In this document: piece by piece, positions 36,538-47,900 of the stretch | Layout: every line of letters starts with the position of its first letter | How positions within the stretch are numbered: the first letter of the stretch is position 1 | Origin: Amyelois transitella | Taxonomy: Eukaryota > Arthropoda > Insecta > Lepidoptera > Pyralidae | Direction of reading: 5' to 3' | Length of the DNA: 64,000 bases | NCBI RefSeq assembly: GCF_032362555.1 | Contig: NC_083513.1 | Coordinates: 5,084,001-5,148,000, forward strand | Made by a program: the position numbers and the translations under genes | Notes under the pieces: model-generated | Database searches by the model: none | What the model was told of the DNA's origin: nothing | Seen by the model: only the letters and a program-made list of their open reading frames with translations

Positions 36538-37912
36538 CTTGATGGCCAAGTACCGCTACATTCAAATCACAGAACAGTTCAAAAACACATATTCAATTGA
36601 ACTGTGTCACAATGACTTCAGGCGGCATTGGAGTCAGCTGAAGGTCTCAGAAAAGGATTGACTTATTGTGAAACGTGGCTTATGTGTTATGGCTTTCTTG
36701 TTGATAATGATAAAGTTACCGGTCGCGAAAGAGTTACGCAACTAAATACAACGGTCGTGCGCAGCCGCAGACAGCTGAACGCGCAATGTTCACATCGCCT
36801 TTGCTATACCGTCTAGGTACTTAATCCGAGACCCAAAGCTGAGCCTGACCTCCAAATAATTAACTTTTTGACGGTCTTCTTTCTTGCCTTATAGCTGATA
36901 CTGAGCTATAGATTCAGAATGACACAGTCCGTTACTGAAAACTAGCTAAAAACATAAAAAAAAACATAATTTTGACTAAAGATTATTGGTAGACATCAAA
37001 ATGGTATATACCTATTATTGGTTGTTATTAGTACTGTCATAACATATAGGGGGCTTCACTCCCGTGGGAATCCCGGGATAAAAAGGACTTATTATGTTAT
37101 TCCAGGTAGATTTTGCGTTGAAGAGTAACAAACATACATCCACACATCCTTACAACTTTCGCATTTATAATATTCGTAGGGTAAGATTGGGTTTAATAAA
37201 CTAAAAATTGATTACACAGTTTTTGATTGGCGCAAAGCCTAAATCTTGCATATATGCTCCAATCCGTAAAATCTTTGCTTGCGCGATTTAGACTTTTCGC
37301 TATTTTTGACTGATAGCGTCGCGTGATTGGTTGTTGTGACTTGTGGCATAGAGATGTCGCCACAATCGTTTTATTTTAAACTAGCAACCCGTCCCGGCTT
37401 CACACGGATATTTTGTAAAAGTTTGCGATGATTGACAGTAAATTAAAGTAACTTATATTTGTGTACCTCTAACTAAATAACAATTAAAATATACTACAAA
37501 GTGAAAGAACTAAATAACTCTTAATTTATTTTGACAAAATCATAACAAAAATTATTTTAATTATTAATAATACAAAATATTTATCAATATAAGTACTTAC
37601 CTACCTATCTAACAAATACAATATAAAAAGAGAGCTACGGAAAAAAATTACTTAGGTAATATTATATTGAGAACACGAACACTTCTTGTCTGAACCCTAC
37701 TTCTAAAATAAAGAAATTAGAAACATCTAGAACAACTATTTGAATCCTAATTTCATTATTAAGCCATTCAATCGAACATGGCATTTCAGTTTTTAAGACT
37801 ATTGTCTCTGTCTACACCTTACTGCTTAAAACAAAGTTTTTAGAAACCTTTTTTTAGTGTCGAATTATAATTCGAAAATGGAATTATTAGAATATCCAAA
37901 TTAGAACAAGAT
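36538..37912. other. Upstream of the CPAP1-type gene; repeats only
   Basis: This region lies 5' of the minus-strand start at 36537. I see no gene and no clear TATA box. It contains a 42-base sequence (37323-37364, GTGATTGGTTGTTGTGAC...GATGTCGCCACA) shared almost exactly with 60743-60784, and a reverse Helitron-like end CTAGCAACCCGTCCCGGCTT at 37381. Confidence 0.55.
37381..37411 (-). mobile_element. 3' end of a Helitron-like element (reverse)
   Basis: CTAG followed by CAACCCGTCCCGGCTTCACA is the reverse complement of the CTAG terminus seen at 24911, with a few changes. The rest of the element to the right was not clearly traced. Confidence 0.45.
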
Positions 37913-37959
37913 TTAACACTAGAAGGGTCGGGGAAATTGCATACCTTCAAAGACCGCGA

Positions 37960-37974
37960 CCGTCAAATTGACGG
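37960..37974. repeat. Subterminal palindrome, left copy
   Basis: CCGTCAAATTGACGG reads the same on both strands apart from its central base, 43 bases in from the left end of the piggyBac-like element. It is probably a transposase binding site, inferred from position and recurrence at 40094 and 40273. Confidence 0.6.
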
Positions 37975-38092
37975 TATATGATAATTACGGAGAAAATATG
38001 ATTGAAATATGTACCTATGTGTGTCATAAAAACAAAATTACGAATTTTAATTAATGCTTTTAATTAAATACTTTGATTAGTTACATAAAACA

Positions 38093-38098
38093 TTTATT
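38093..38098 (-). terminator. Poly(A) signal of the piggyBac-like gene
   Basis: AATAAA on the minus strand, 13 bases past the transposase stop. Confidence 0.55.
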
Positions 38099-38110
38099 AC
38101 AAATAATTTT

Positions 38111-39950
38111 TTAAAATACTTTTTTTACACATTGACCACAAACAGCTTTCTGGCAAATAGTACATAAGTCACAAGTGCGGTTCTTTTTACATTTTGAATT
38201 AATTTGACATTGTCGTCTTTTTTGTGATGTAGAAGGCTGTTCTTCTTCAATAGTTATGTTATCCAAACGTTGAAAAGCTGATGCACTTTGTTTTTTATTC
38301 ACGTACTCTGCGCGAAGTTCACTTACAAGTTGTAGAATATAATTATGACGAGAAATGTTTTCACCTGTAACTTGGCGATAAATAATCCATGAATTTATGG
38401 CGGCCAAATCTAGAATATTATAGAAGACGTGGACTGGCCATCTTCGTGTTCCAGCTCTTACAGTATATTTTCGTGCCATTTGGTCAATTATATCCACGCC
38501 TACCTTAGTTTCGTTATAAAATTGTATAGTCTCCGGTAGTTTTTTTTTTTGACTCAGCATCAATATGAATATTTTCGTGTAATGTACTCAATACAATGAC
38601 ATTTTTCCCAGGTTTACCTTGATAAATTGTTAGGGTTGTGTTTGTTGCCGATTTCAGTATAAAGGTTTCATATCTCTTTGTACGAATGTTTCTACAATTC
38701 GCTGGTACTTCTCGTCTTGCCCGTCTCATTGTTCCAACAATACTTGTACTTTCAGATCTAAGCTTTTCTGCCAATTTTAGAGATGTGAAAAAATTATCCG
38801 TTGTAACGTTCCGACCTTTTTTGAGGTAAGGTTGTAACAATTTCATAACAACATGTTCTGGTAACGACATATTACTTAGGCGCTCACTATCTTTTCCTAA
38901 ATAAGGAAAACCCCCACACAGATATTTGCTCTCAACATCCACTAATAACCAAAACTTTATTCCAAATTTATCAGGCTTGTTCGCAATATATTGCAAAAAA
39001 GGGCAACGTGTTTTCGATGGAAATAACTGCTCATCAACAGTCATATTTTCACCAGGAATGTAACACATTTGGCAATTTTCTATAAAATTATTCCATATAT
39101 CAGAAATCATTGCAAATTTGTCAGTAGATAAACGTGTATTACGCGTGCTTCTCAAATCAAATCGTAAATATTTTATTATTTCTTTGAATCTATTTTTACT
39201 CATAGTATTTTTGAAAACTGGCGGACACCATTCTAAGGACCATAAAATGTCTAGGTCTAAATGGCTCATGTTGTAAGCTCCACGTGCATAAATCAGTCCA
39301 ATGAAAGCATCTAATTCATCTAAAGAAATTTCCCACGATTCATCTTGACATTTGATACGTGCTTCAGTTTCAGTGCACAACTTTATGCGTCGTAATATAA
39401 ATTCTTGAATAAAAAGACGCCAAGAAGTAATAACTTTTTTGGATTCTACATACCGCTTTGCATATGGAGTGGGACCTGGGTTTTCTCTCAGTACATTTTG
39501 CCGACTTCGACGGCCCGTCGTTCCACCACTAAAACTAGGAATACACGTCCATTCAGTGCCATCACTAGCCACTTGTCTCATACCTATTTCGGGTAATGAT
39601 GACGTTCTGACTTGCCTCCCACCACGTGTTATACTTCCCGAATGCACTGCTCTTCCGCTGGATCCAGGTCTTCTGCCACGACTTCTACGTATACCACGTT
39701 CGCTGTGTAAATTACTGTCCTGCGTTTCACTGTCGAAATGACTTTCAGTTGGAATGTCGGCTTCTGAATCCTCAGATGTAGAACTTTCTTGGTCTAGCTG
39801 AAAGTCTTCATCTTCGTTATCACAATGCGTTACTGATAATTCATTGCCACTTTCATCACCTGAGTCATCTTCTTCAATATTACAAAGTTGCGATAACTCT
39901 CGTTCTATTTCTAAACTCGAGAGCTGTTTGGAACGCCGATTGGAACTCAT
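38111..39950 (-). pseudogene. piggyBac-type transposase, one-base frameshift
   Basis: The first frame starts at ATG 39948-39950 (an ATG seven codons upstream, at 39971, is possible) and ends at 38514. The second frame overlaps it and runs to the TAA at 38111. Together they span a full piggyBac transposase: an acidic, Ser-rich N-terminus, the DDE_Tnp_1_7 core, and a C-terminal Cys-rich zinc-binding region (RTCDLCTICQKAVCGQC). In numbering from 39971, the first catalytic aspartates are D313 (TVDEQL) and D392 (VTTDNFF). The third lies in the second frame (GVDIIDQM). The frames switch at an 11-base T run on the plus strand (38540-38550), so a single added or lost base explains the break. The uncorrected product lacks the third Asp and the Cys-rich end. 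A polymorphic or misread homopolymer is possible. Confidence 0.9.
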
Positions 39951-40093
39951 TATAAAATAAACACACGACAATTCTCTTCAAATAATCAGTTGAAACTGTA
40001 AGTCATGTCAATAAACACAACATATAAATATATAGGTAAGATAAGAAGGTAGAAACAAAACTTTTGTTTATAACACTTCAAAGTATTCAAGTG

Positions 40094-40108
40094 CCGTCAA
40101 ATTGACGG
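40094..40108. repeat. Subterminal palindrome, internal right copy
   Basis: Exact copy of CCGTCAAATTGACGG, 123 bases upstream of the transposase frame start at 39971 and about 0.2 kb inside the right end. Confidence 0.6.
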
Positions 40109-40272
40109 CGTCCGATCTTATTAGGTATGAGTAAGCATACCCCGCATATCAATCATTATTTATTTATTTTTATTAAGTTAAAACTTATACAATCATAAGT
40201 TATGAAAAGTCATTAAATATGAATACAAACTGAAATACAGACAAAAAGTTATTAGCCATCAAAATTATTTTG

Positions 40273-40287
40273 CCGTCAAATTGACGG
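40273..40287. repeat. Subterminal palindrome, right copy
   Basis: Exact copy of CCGTCAAATTGACGG, starting 17 bases in from the right end of the piggyBac-like element. Confidence 0.6.
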
Positions 40288-40617
40288 CCATGGCCCTTCT
40301 AGTGTTAAGGAATAATTGCTAAACAAGACTTTTAAAATTAATGCTTACGACAAAAAACAAAATGATTTCAAAATAAAAATTTAGATTTGAAATGAAGACT
40401 GGATCATTATTGAATAAAGAAAAATTGAAGGTGTTACGTGATGCGTTTTTATTCTTTACTTTTGTAGTTTTAGTATTTACTTTTATTCAGGCTATTTGTT
40501 CTTATTCTAATTATAGCTGTTGCCCGCAACTCCGTTTGCGTGTAATTGGAAATAGGAGGGTTAAGATTATTAAATTTACTTAAATTTCCGTACATATTAC
40601 AGAGTAGCTGGTCCCTT

Positions 40618-40661
40618 TGGCTTCCATATCACATGATCTGTATTATGTGATATGGAAGCCA
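40618..40661. repeat. 17-bp perfect inverted repeat
   Basis: TGGCTTCCATATCACAT (40618-40634) pairs exactly with 40645-40661 around a 10-base loop. Two direct copies of CCAGATCTT follow. Probably a small MITE or structured non-coding piece. Confidence 0.6.
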
Positions 40662-41255
40662 GATCTTCCAGTTCCAGATCTTCGATTTTTATACACCAAC
40701 AGAAAATGCTCATCAGATTGCACAACTTTGAACAACGTAAGGGATAAAGACATGATTGCATGTGTGTAAGCATGTGCTGACTGTTTTATAAGCCCATGCT
40801 ATTTTACTCAAATAATAAATGATGGATTACACTTAAATTGATTACATTTCATGTGACGATTATATAAAAAAAACATGCACAGAATCAAATTTATCCAGAA
40901 AATTTGTACTACTGTTGCTCTTAGAAAATTTCATACAGATCGGTTCAGTGGTTTAGCTACAACGTTACCAAGAGGTCCAAATTTAAATGGTACTTTTTAG
41001 CTTAGTTTGCATATCACTAGTGACAGATGCGATACTAGCGCTATGCGCATACAAAAGAACTAAACGGCGAATCTATCTGTCTTTAGACATTATTTATTAA
41101 TTCAAATAATCGCTTGTTGTCTTTAAGGTTGCGCCAGGCTGTTGGCCACTAATTACTCAAGCGCACAGTGAAATCATTTACGTTTCGTTTCTGTTAGCAC
41201 GTTTCATTTAGTTTAAGACTGTGGTTTTCATCTTTTACTTCAAATTCCTTGGGTG

Positions 41256-41328
41256 CAAGGTACAAGTGGTTTCACATCTATCCCTAGATCCGCGATCTAG
41301 GGATAGATGTGAAACCACTTGTACCTTG
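41256..41328. repeat. 35-bp perfect inverted repeat, 3-base loop
   Basis: Arms 41256-41290 and 41294-41328 are exact reverse complements around CGC. No related copy was noticed in the window, and there is no open frame. It lies about 0.64 kb upstream of the qin start. A very recent fold-back MITE or a hairpin RNA source are both possible. Confidence 0.75.
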
Positions 41329-41969
41329 ACTACTTGACCTAGATAGCGATTATTTCAGAAAAAAAAACCATTTTTGAATTGATATGAATTTGTGTGCGGA
41401 TGTAAAATCTATGTTTTTTTAAGTTTTCATTTGTAATGTAAATATAAATCCATTTTATGAAGAACAAGATAGATAACATAATAACTGACCTAAAATCAGT
41501 TTTTTAGTTCAAGGAATTCGATAAATAACAATAATTCTATTACCGTATGAAAGATGACATTTTTTTCCAAATGTAGTTATAACGTGAAAAAGTTAATTAA
41601 CATTTTTCAAGGGTGAAACATCGATTCAGTACTGCAATTCAATTTAAAAATCGATGTTTAGGGCTTGAAAAATCGATTCTTTAATTAATCGATTCAGATC
41701 GCCATCCCTATTCATAGCATTGTTGACATATTTTGTTTTCCTGGTTGTTTTGACAATCACGTGTCGAATTGTTCATTCATGTTTTCTTTTCTTCTCGACT
41801 TGACTTGAGGTTTTTCTTTGTATTATCGAATTTGCCGATTTTGAATAATTATTTAACTGATAGTTTTGAATTGATGGCTAACGTAGCCTAAATTTCTCCT
41901 ATTCCACATTCATAATATATTGATGTAGTTTTCATGAAGTAGGAACTGGTTAGTTTACTAACTTCGGAA

Positions 41970-44900
41970 ATGGGCATCGCAAAGAAATATTGTCCTAATT
42001 GCAGTCAACTGTATAATCTCAGTAAGTACTTTCACATTTTTCTTTATGTATTGTCAAATATAGTTCTGCTGAGTTAGGCAGGTCGTTCACATTGAGATGA
42101 AGGTAGTAAGGTAAGTATGGGTACCTAGACACTACCTACACATACTACCTACTGGTCATTTTTTATTGTTTGTAAACTCCCTATGGCGCATAAACTTATT
42201 ATTTTGGATACCAAAGGAATGCCGGTAACAAAATGCTGCCAAAATTATTTTGGATTTTTAAAGAAATTACTTGAGTGATTGCCAAAGAGATATAGGTTTT
42301 TACATTTTTTGAGTGTACTCTTACAATGAGGAAAAACATTGTGAGGAAAAATGCACATTAAGGCAACTGAATATGTAACCATGACCCAAAATGGATTAGG
42401 TTCCTCTGGCAAGTTCGCGGAGACTAGATAGCACTTTGTGTAGAAACCTGTCTCACCCAAACTCAAAAACTCAAATTATTTATTGCATAACTGTGTAGAC
42501 ATGTAGATGGAAATACATTTAACAGTATCAACAGTTTGCCCCTTCAGGCATGCAATATTTTTTAGTATTGAAAATACTAACATATATAAAATAATTCAGA
42601 CATAAAACTTTTCTAAACATAACATTAGGTACATAGAATGTTGTTGAACTGGATTATGGTCAAAAATGCACATATTGGGCTCCAGGGAGGGGAGGGGTGA
42701 TGATGTAACCGGGTATAACACCTAGAGGAAGAAAAAGATCAACAAGATGTTCTTTGTTAGCAATAATCCATTAATTAAGCTGCCTTACCTATTCAAGTTT
42801 TGCTTTTATTATATTATTTGTTTACAGGTATTTCCAATCCAAAAGGAAATAACCTTCCATTGTTTTTAAAATGTGGTCATTCTATGTGTGAAAAATGTGT
42901 CAGAAACATTGTAAAGTTTGGAGAACCCATAGAATGCAAAGTGTGCCATCAGGATATGGCTGTAGAAGCAGGCAATGTCACATTGATCACTGAAAATAAT
43001 GTTAAACTGTATGATATCTTCCCTCTAAATGTCCACATGCTTGGTGAACTTTATGTACAAAGTTTGCAGGTAAGCAGCATGTTTTTTTTTCACTAAATTG
43101 CTTATTTGTCTGTCTTCAACTACCTAATTAAATTCATATGAGTGTTCCTGTAATTGTAGTATTTATCCATTTGTGAAGTAAGATCTCTCACCCTCTTTCA
43201 TTCAAATTACACTTAATTTACATTATTAATTAGAAAATCATTTTAATCAAGTTATACATATCTCAACAGTATGGACAATCAAGTTTAATCTTTACATTTT
43301 CAGAAGGCTGAAGGGAACAAAAGTTCAGGAGACTGTTTCCTTGATTTGAAATCTTTGTTGAACGAAATTGAAAATACCAATGGTAAGTCATTAAAACAAT
43401 TAAAAAAGCTGTTGCATCTGTTTTAAAGAAAACAATTGAAAATCTTTCTGTTTCAACACAATTAACTAGCTAATGATATAATTCTTTTTAGGAGAATGCT
43501 TGGAATGTCACTCACTCACTTCAAAAATGTGCGAGCAATGCCGCATGCCTCTATGTGATACTTGTTTTAATAAAACACACAAAAATTTTGTTATTTTCAA
43601 GAACCATTACCTCAAGAATATTGGTAAGTGTTGAAACATTATTTTTTTATATTTTGATAACATTCTCTGTTCTACCAATAAAATGTCGTATTTTCTATAT
43701 TTGGACTGATTGTACTATTAATCCTGTACTAAAATTGGAACTACAGTTAACTTTCCTTTAAAAATATACTTCAAATTTCAAAAGCCTTTATTGCAGACTT
43801 ACAGATTTACAATTACACATACAACAGTTATAATAAAAACACATCAGTCTCCATCAGCATATTCTTTAGACACAAAGGCCTCCTTCAGATCTTTCCACTT
43901 TTTCCGGTCCCTTGTGAGCCTCACCCACAAGGCACCTGCAGTGTGTCGTATACTACCTGCCCAAAAATATACTTATTCATACCTATATATTATTTTTAAT
44001 CTGAACAGCTCCAGTCTGCGTAACCAATGAATGTAGTATCCACCGTGGCAAACCTCTTGACTATTATTGCAAAGACTGCGAGAAGGCGATTTGCATGGAT
44101 TGTATGATGGTTGGCGGAGCAAATTCATGCAAAAATCATATCACTGTGTCTATTCAAGAAGTGGTAAGTCCATGAAGAACTTTTACCCTTTTTAATATTA
44201 TACTTGCTTCGCCAGCGCAAACTTAGCACAAAAGAATACAATAACTGCTAATTACTAGCTAGCTTGCTGTGTGAAAAGTTCCTAACATTGTATATCTGCA
44301 AAATTTCATGGTTCAGTGGCTTTACTGGGAAGAGGTAATAAACCATCTTAACTTAGTTTCGCCTTTTTAATTTTAGTTGGGATGGTTTATTGCTTAAGTT
44401 GTATATACTGAGAAAAACGATGACATACCTGACCTAGCATATTGTAATGATTAGAAAAAAATATTACTATTGCATGTTCAGTATCATATCAAGTACAGTC
44501 AAGTACTTATTTAAATATTTATTAACTTTTTACAGAATGAACAAACCATCGAGGAACTAAGTACTATTTCCCCTAAAGTAGACGAAACCTTTAGAAGACT
44601 GACCAAAACTGCAGTTGTAAGTTTTAAATCAATTAATAAATAAAATGTGGTAAATCAACGGAAGCATCTTTTGCATGATTTTGTTTTTGTCTATAAAATT
44701 TAATGAAATAAATTTATTTCAGGATGTTGGGCAATTGCTGTTTAACATAGAGAATGAAACACAGTCTGCCTGTCCACACACTCAAATGATAGCAGACATA
44801 GAACAACACTTCTCAAAGCTCGATAGTCAGCTACAAAAACTAAAATATGACCTTATAGATGTGCTCGACAAATATAAATCTTCTGAAAAAGATTCCCTCG

Positions 44901-47900
44901 TTAAGGCTAAAGCTGATATAGCTGATGCGATTAAGAAAACAAAGACCGTAATGAATACTATCACTGCATCAAATGATCCCAAATTTTTCAAGGAGGTATA
45001 TAGAAATTAGTACTGTGCAATTTACGTTACTTTATGTGATCCCACATAATATAACACATAATTTATTTCAGGTGAATCTCACGGCGTTGTTAGAAAACGC
45101 AAAGGAAATCATTGACACCCCATGGTATTTAACTAAAGTTGAGGAGAATAATGAACCATTGAAGTAAGGCAATTTATTATAGTAGAATATTTCGTGTCAA
45201 TTATGTGGTTAAAAATAAGTAGTACAGAAGATAATACTTAATCAAAAAGAGAGTAAAAGTCCTTAATATTACCCTTTTATAGGTTACACCGATGAACCTG
45301 CGCGAAATTCTCATTTTTATATTGAGATTTCAGTCGGTTTGATTCGCCGGTAGGTTCCGCTATTCTGGGCCATCGAATGTTGCTGAGACGATTTAGCTTT
45401 TATAAAATTTATTTTCTACATAACTAACTATTACCCGCAGATTTGCCCGCGCGACTTAGCGCTACCTATAAAAGATTACAGGTTTTTCGCAAATCCCATG
45501 GACACTATAGTTTTCACATACAAAGTACATATTAAGTCCTTCTGTATACTCTCGATTATGAACTGAATTAATCTACTTTAAAATTTGCGTAAATACAAAT
45601 TTTAAAGTTGATAAGTTCAGTAGATAACACGTGAAGAGAAAACAAACAAACTTACTTTCTATAATATTTGCTGGGATACTACCTATGTTACTTTTTAGAT
45701 TTTGTAATTCATAATTATTGTATGTAAAAAACATTCCCTTATTCTCCTTTTTCGATCGCCGGTTTATTTTTATATCTGTAAAAGATCTCTGGGATAATTT
45801 AAGTCTGCCATTGTATATTTTTCGTATACTTTATTGTAGAAGACACACAGTACAAACTAAGAAACTTTTTTCACCAAGAAGCATCATATTATTATGACCA
45901 TGAAACTTTGTTTTAGGCTAGTTGTAAAAAACGACATATTCAATACGATTACCGATTATGTACGTCTCGAAGGTAATTGGAATTCTTCTTACAAGCTACA
46001 ATCGACTAAAGAGTTGGGAGACATAGTTATATCGGCGGCGCCTCCGGTACCCGTCATGCCTCCGGAACTGCCTAAAGGTATGATTATTTCCCATTAAGTG
46101 TATAAAATAGGTAGCATGTTTTAATGTCATGATTACGGAAACTCTATAGGTGAGAAAAGTTGCGAAACATCTATTCAAGGAAAGAAAAAATAGAATGAAG
46201 ATTATGAAATCCCGAATGTTTATATGAAGAACGTTATTAATTTTCTGTCTGTCTTAATAAAGAAGCTTCTAAGGGTTAAAATTTTACAAAATTTAACTTT
46301 CATTATCTTACTCAAGCTTTAGTCTGAAAAAATTGCATTGGCAATAAATATGGCCTACTTTTGTACTTTTTTAGATCACGGTACCTTTATCTGAATTTAA
46401 TTCTAATTCAAACAATTTCCACAGACGTGCGACAATCCAGCAAGTCCAAACAATCTTCTCAAAACAGCAAAAATGGTGACGAGCCGCCGCCGTACGTGGC
46501 GTTTTACAAGAATGTGCCGCATTACCGCACCAAGAGCGGTTCTGCTACTTCGCTGAATTCGCTCAGCAGCGAGTCTTCATACAAGAGCACCCTCACACAA
46601 GGTAATAGATGGTACTTATGACCGTCTCTGGTACCTCATCCGCCCCTAGTAGCATTATCACATTTTGAGTACTAAAAAGTTCGTTATGATTAAAGAACTG
46701 ATTATAATTTAGTATGCCGCTGAAATCAAAGGCTTGATTCTTAAGAATTAACAAATATTTAAAGTTTTCATATCGTTTACAACTACACTTTCTGTACTAA
46801 ACTACACTTCCTCTCTTCAAAATGATAATTCCATAAACTATTGTTTGTTTTAGTTGAAGCAAGCACCAAAAGGGTGCAAAATCAACGAGTGTCGCCATAT
46901 CCAAACTGCGAACAACTTAAACTTCTAGTTGAAGGTACTTAATACAAAATTATTCCATCAGCGCATTTGGAACAATCCATCAATTAAGATCAATTTACAT
47001 ACGTTAAAGTTACTGAAACTGACGTAAGTTTCATTCTAAAACTTAATTTGCTGATTTAGGTAATTATTGTGTTGTTTTAGGTACTCAAGAGCTCGTATAC
47101 ATATCGCACATCGTCAACCCCCAAGACTTCTACGCCCAAAGAGCTTGCCAACAATCGACTGCGGTCAAAGAGATAACACGAGCGTTCAGAAACGCCGTGT
47201 CTATGCCTAAACCATCCATGAACAACTTGACAATAGGTATATGATTGTTTAATATGTATTATTATATAACAATCCTCATTACAATAGTTTTCCACTTAAT
47301 CTAAAAAAACCTTTTTAAACAGCAAATTTAAATACTTTTTACTAATGAATTAATCTAGTAAGGTTCTTCTACGCAATTAAAACTTGCTGCCTTTTCCCAG
47401 TCACATTGAATTTAACTATACCAAAGCATAATATTCAAATCAATCACAAAATCTTCACATATCTTCGGACTGTGTAATTAAGTTTCTTATTACTTCTCAC
47501 GTAATATAAGCAGGCACATTCATGCATGGCAATTTGACACTTTGTTATTGTTTGCAGATAAAGTATGCTTAGTGTACAATAAGGCTGATAACATGTGGCA
47601 ACGCGGCCGAGTGGTGGACATCGACAGAAAGGATATACAAAGACCAATTTATTACGTATTCTGCTTTGATTTCGGGAGTACAGAGAAGGTGCACATTGAT
47701 GAGTGAGTATTTGATACTTTTAAAATAAATTTTAAAGTGATATTTAGTTTTGATTATCATTGATATGCATTTAATACGACTATATAATCGATGTTTATGC
47801 AGGGTTTCTCCATGGGTTAAACGGTTCAAGTTTTGATCCAAGCTGAGCCAAATCCTTTATTATCTCTTTGGTTAAAAAAACCCGGATCTTTTATTTATAT

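Larger units (their letters stand above)
37917..40304 (-). mobile_element. piggyBac-like DNA transposon with TTAA duplications
   Basis: TTAA lies on both sides (37913-37916 and 40305-40308). Terminal inverted repeats begin CACTAGAAGGG at each end (37917 onward, and complement of 40304 downward). A piggyBac-type transposase is encoded on the minus strand. A 15-base palindrome, CCGTCAAATTGACGG, occurs three times near the ends. The 2388-bp length and structure are those of a complete element; only the transposase frame is broken. Confidence 0.92.
40309..41969. other. Between the piggyBac-like element and qin
   Basis: No gene was seen. It contains two perfect hairpins (40618-40661 and 41256-41328) and repeat-like AT-rich text. 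The last 250 bases should include the qin promoter and 5' UTR, but no TATA box or clear initiator stands out. Confidence 0.6.
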
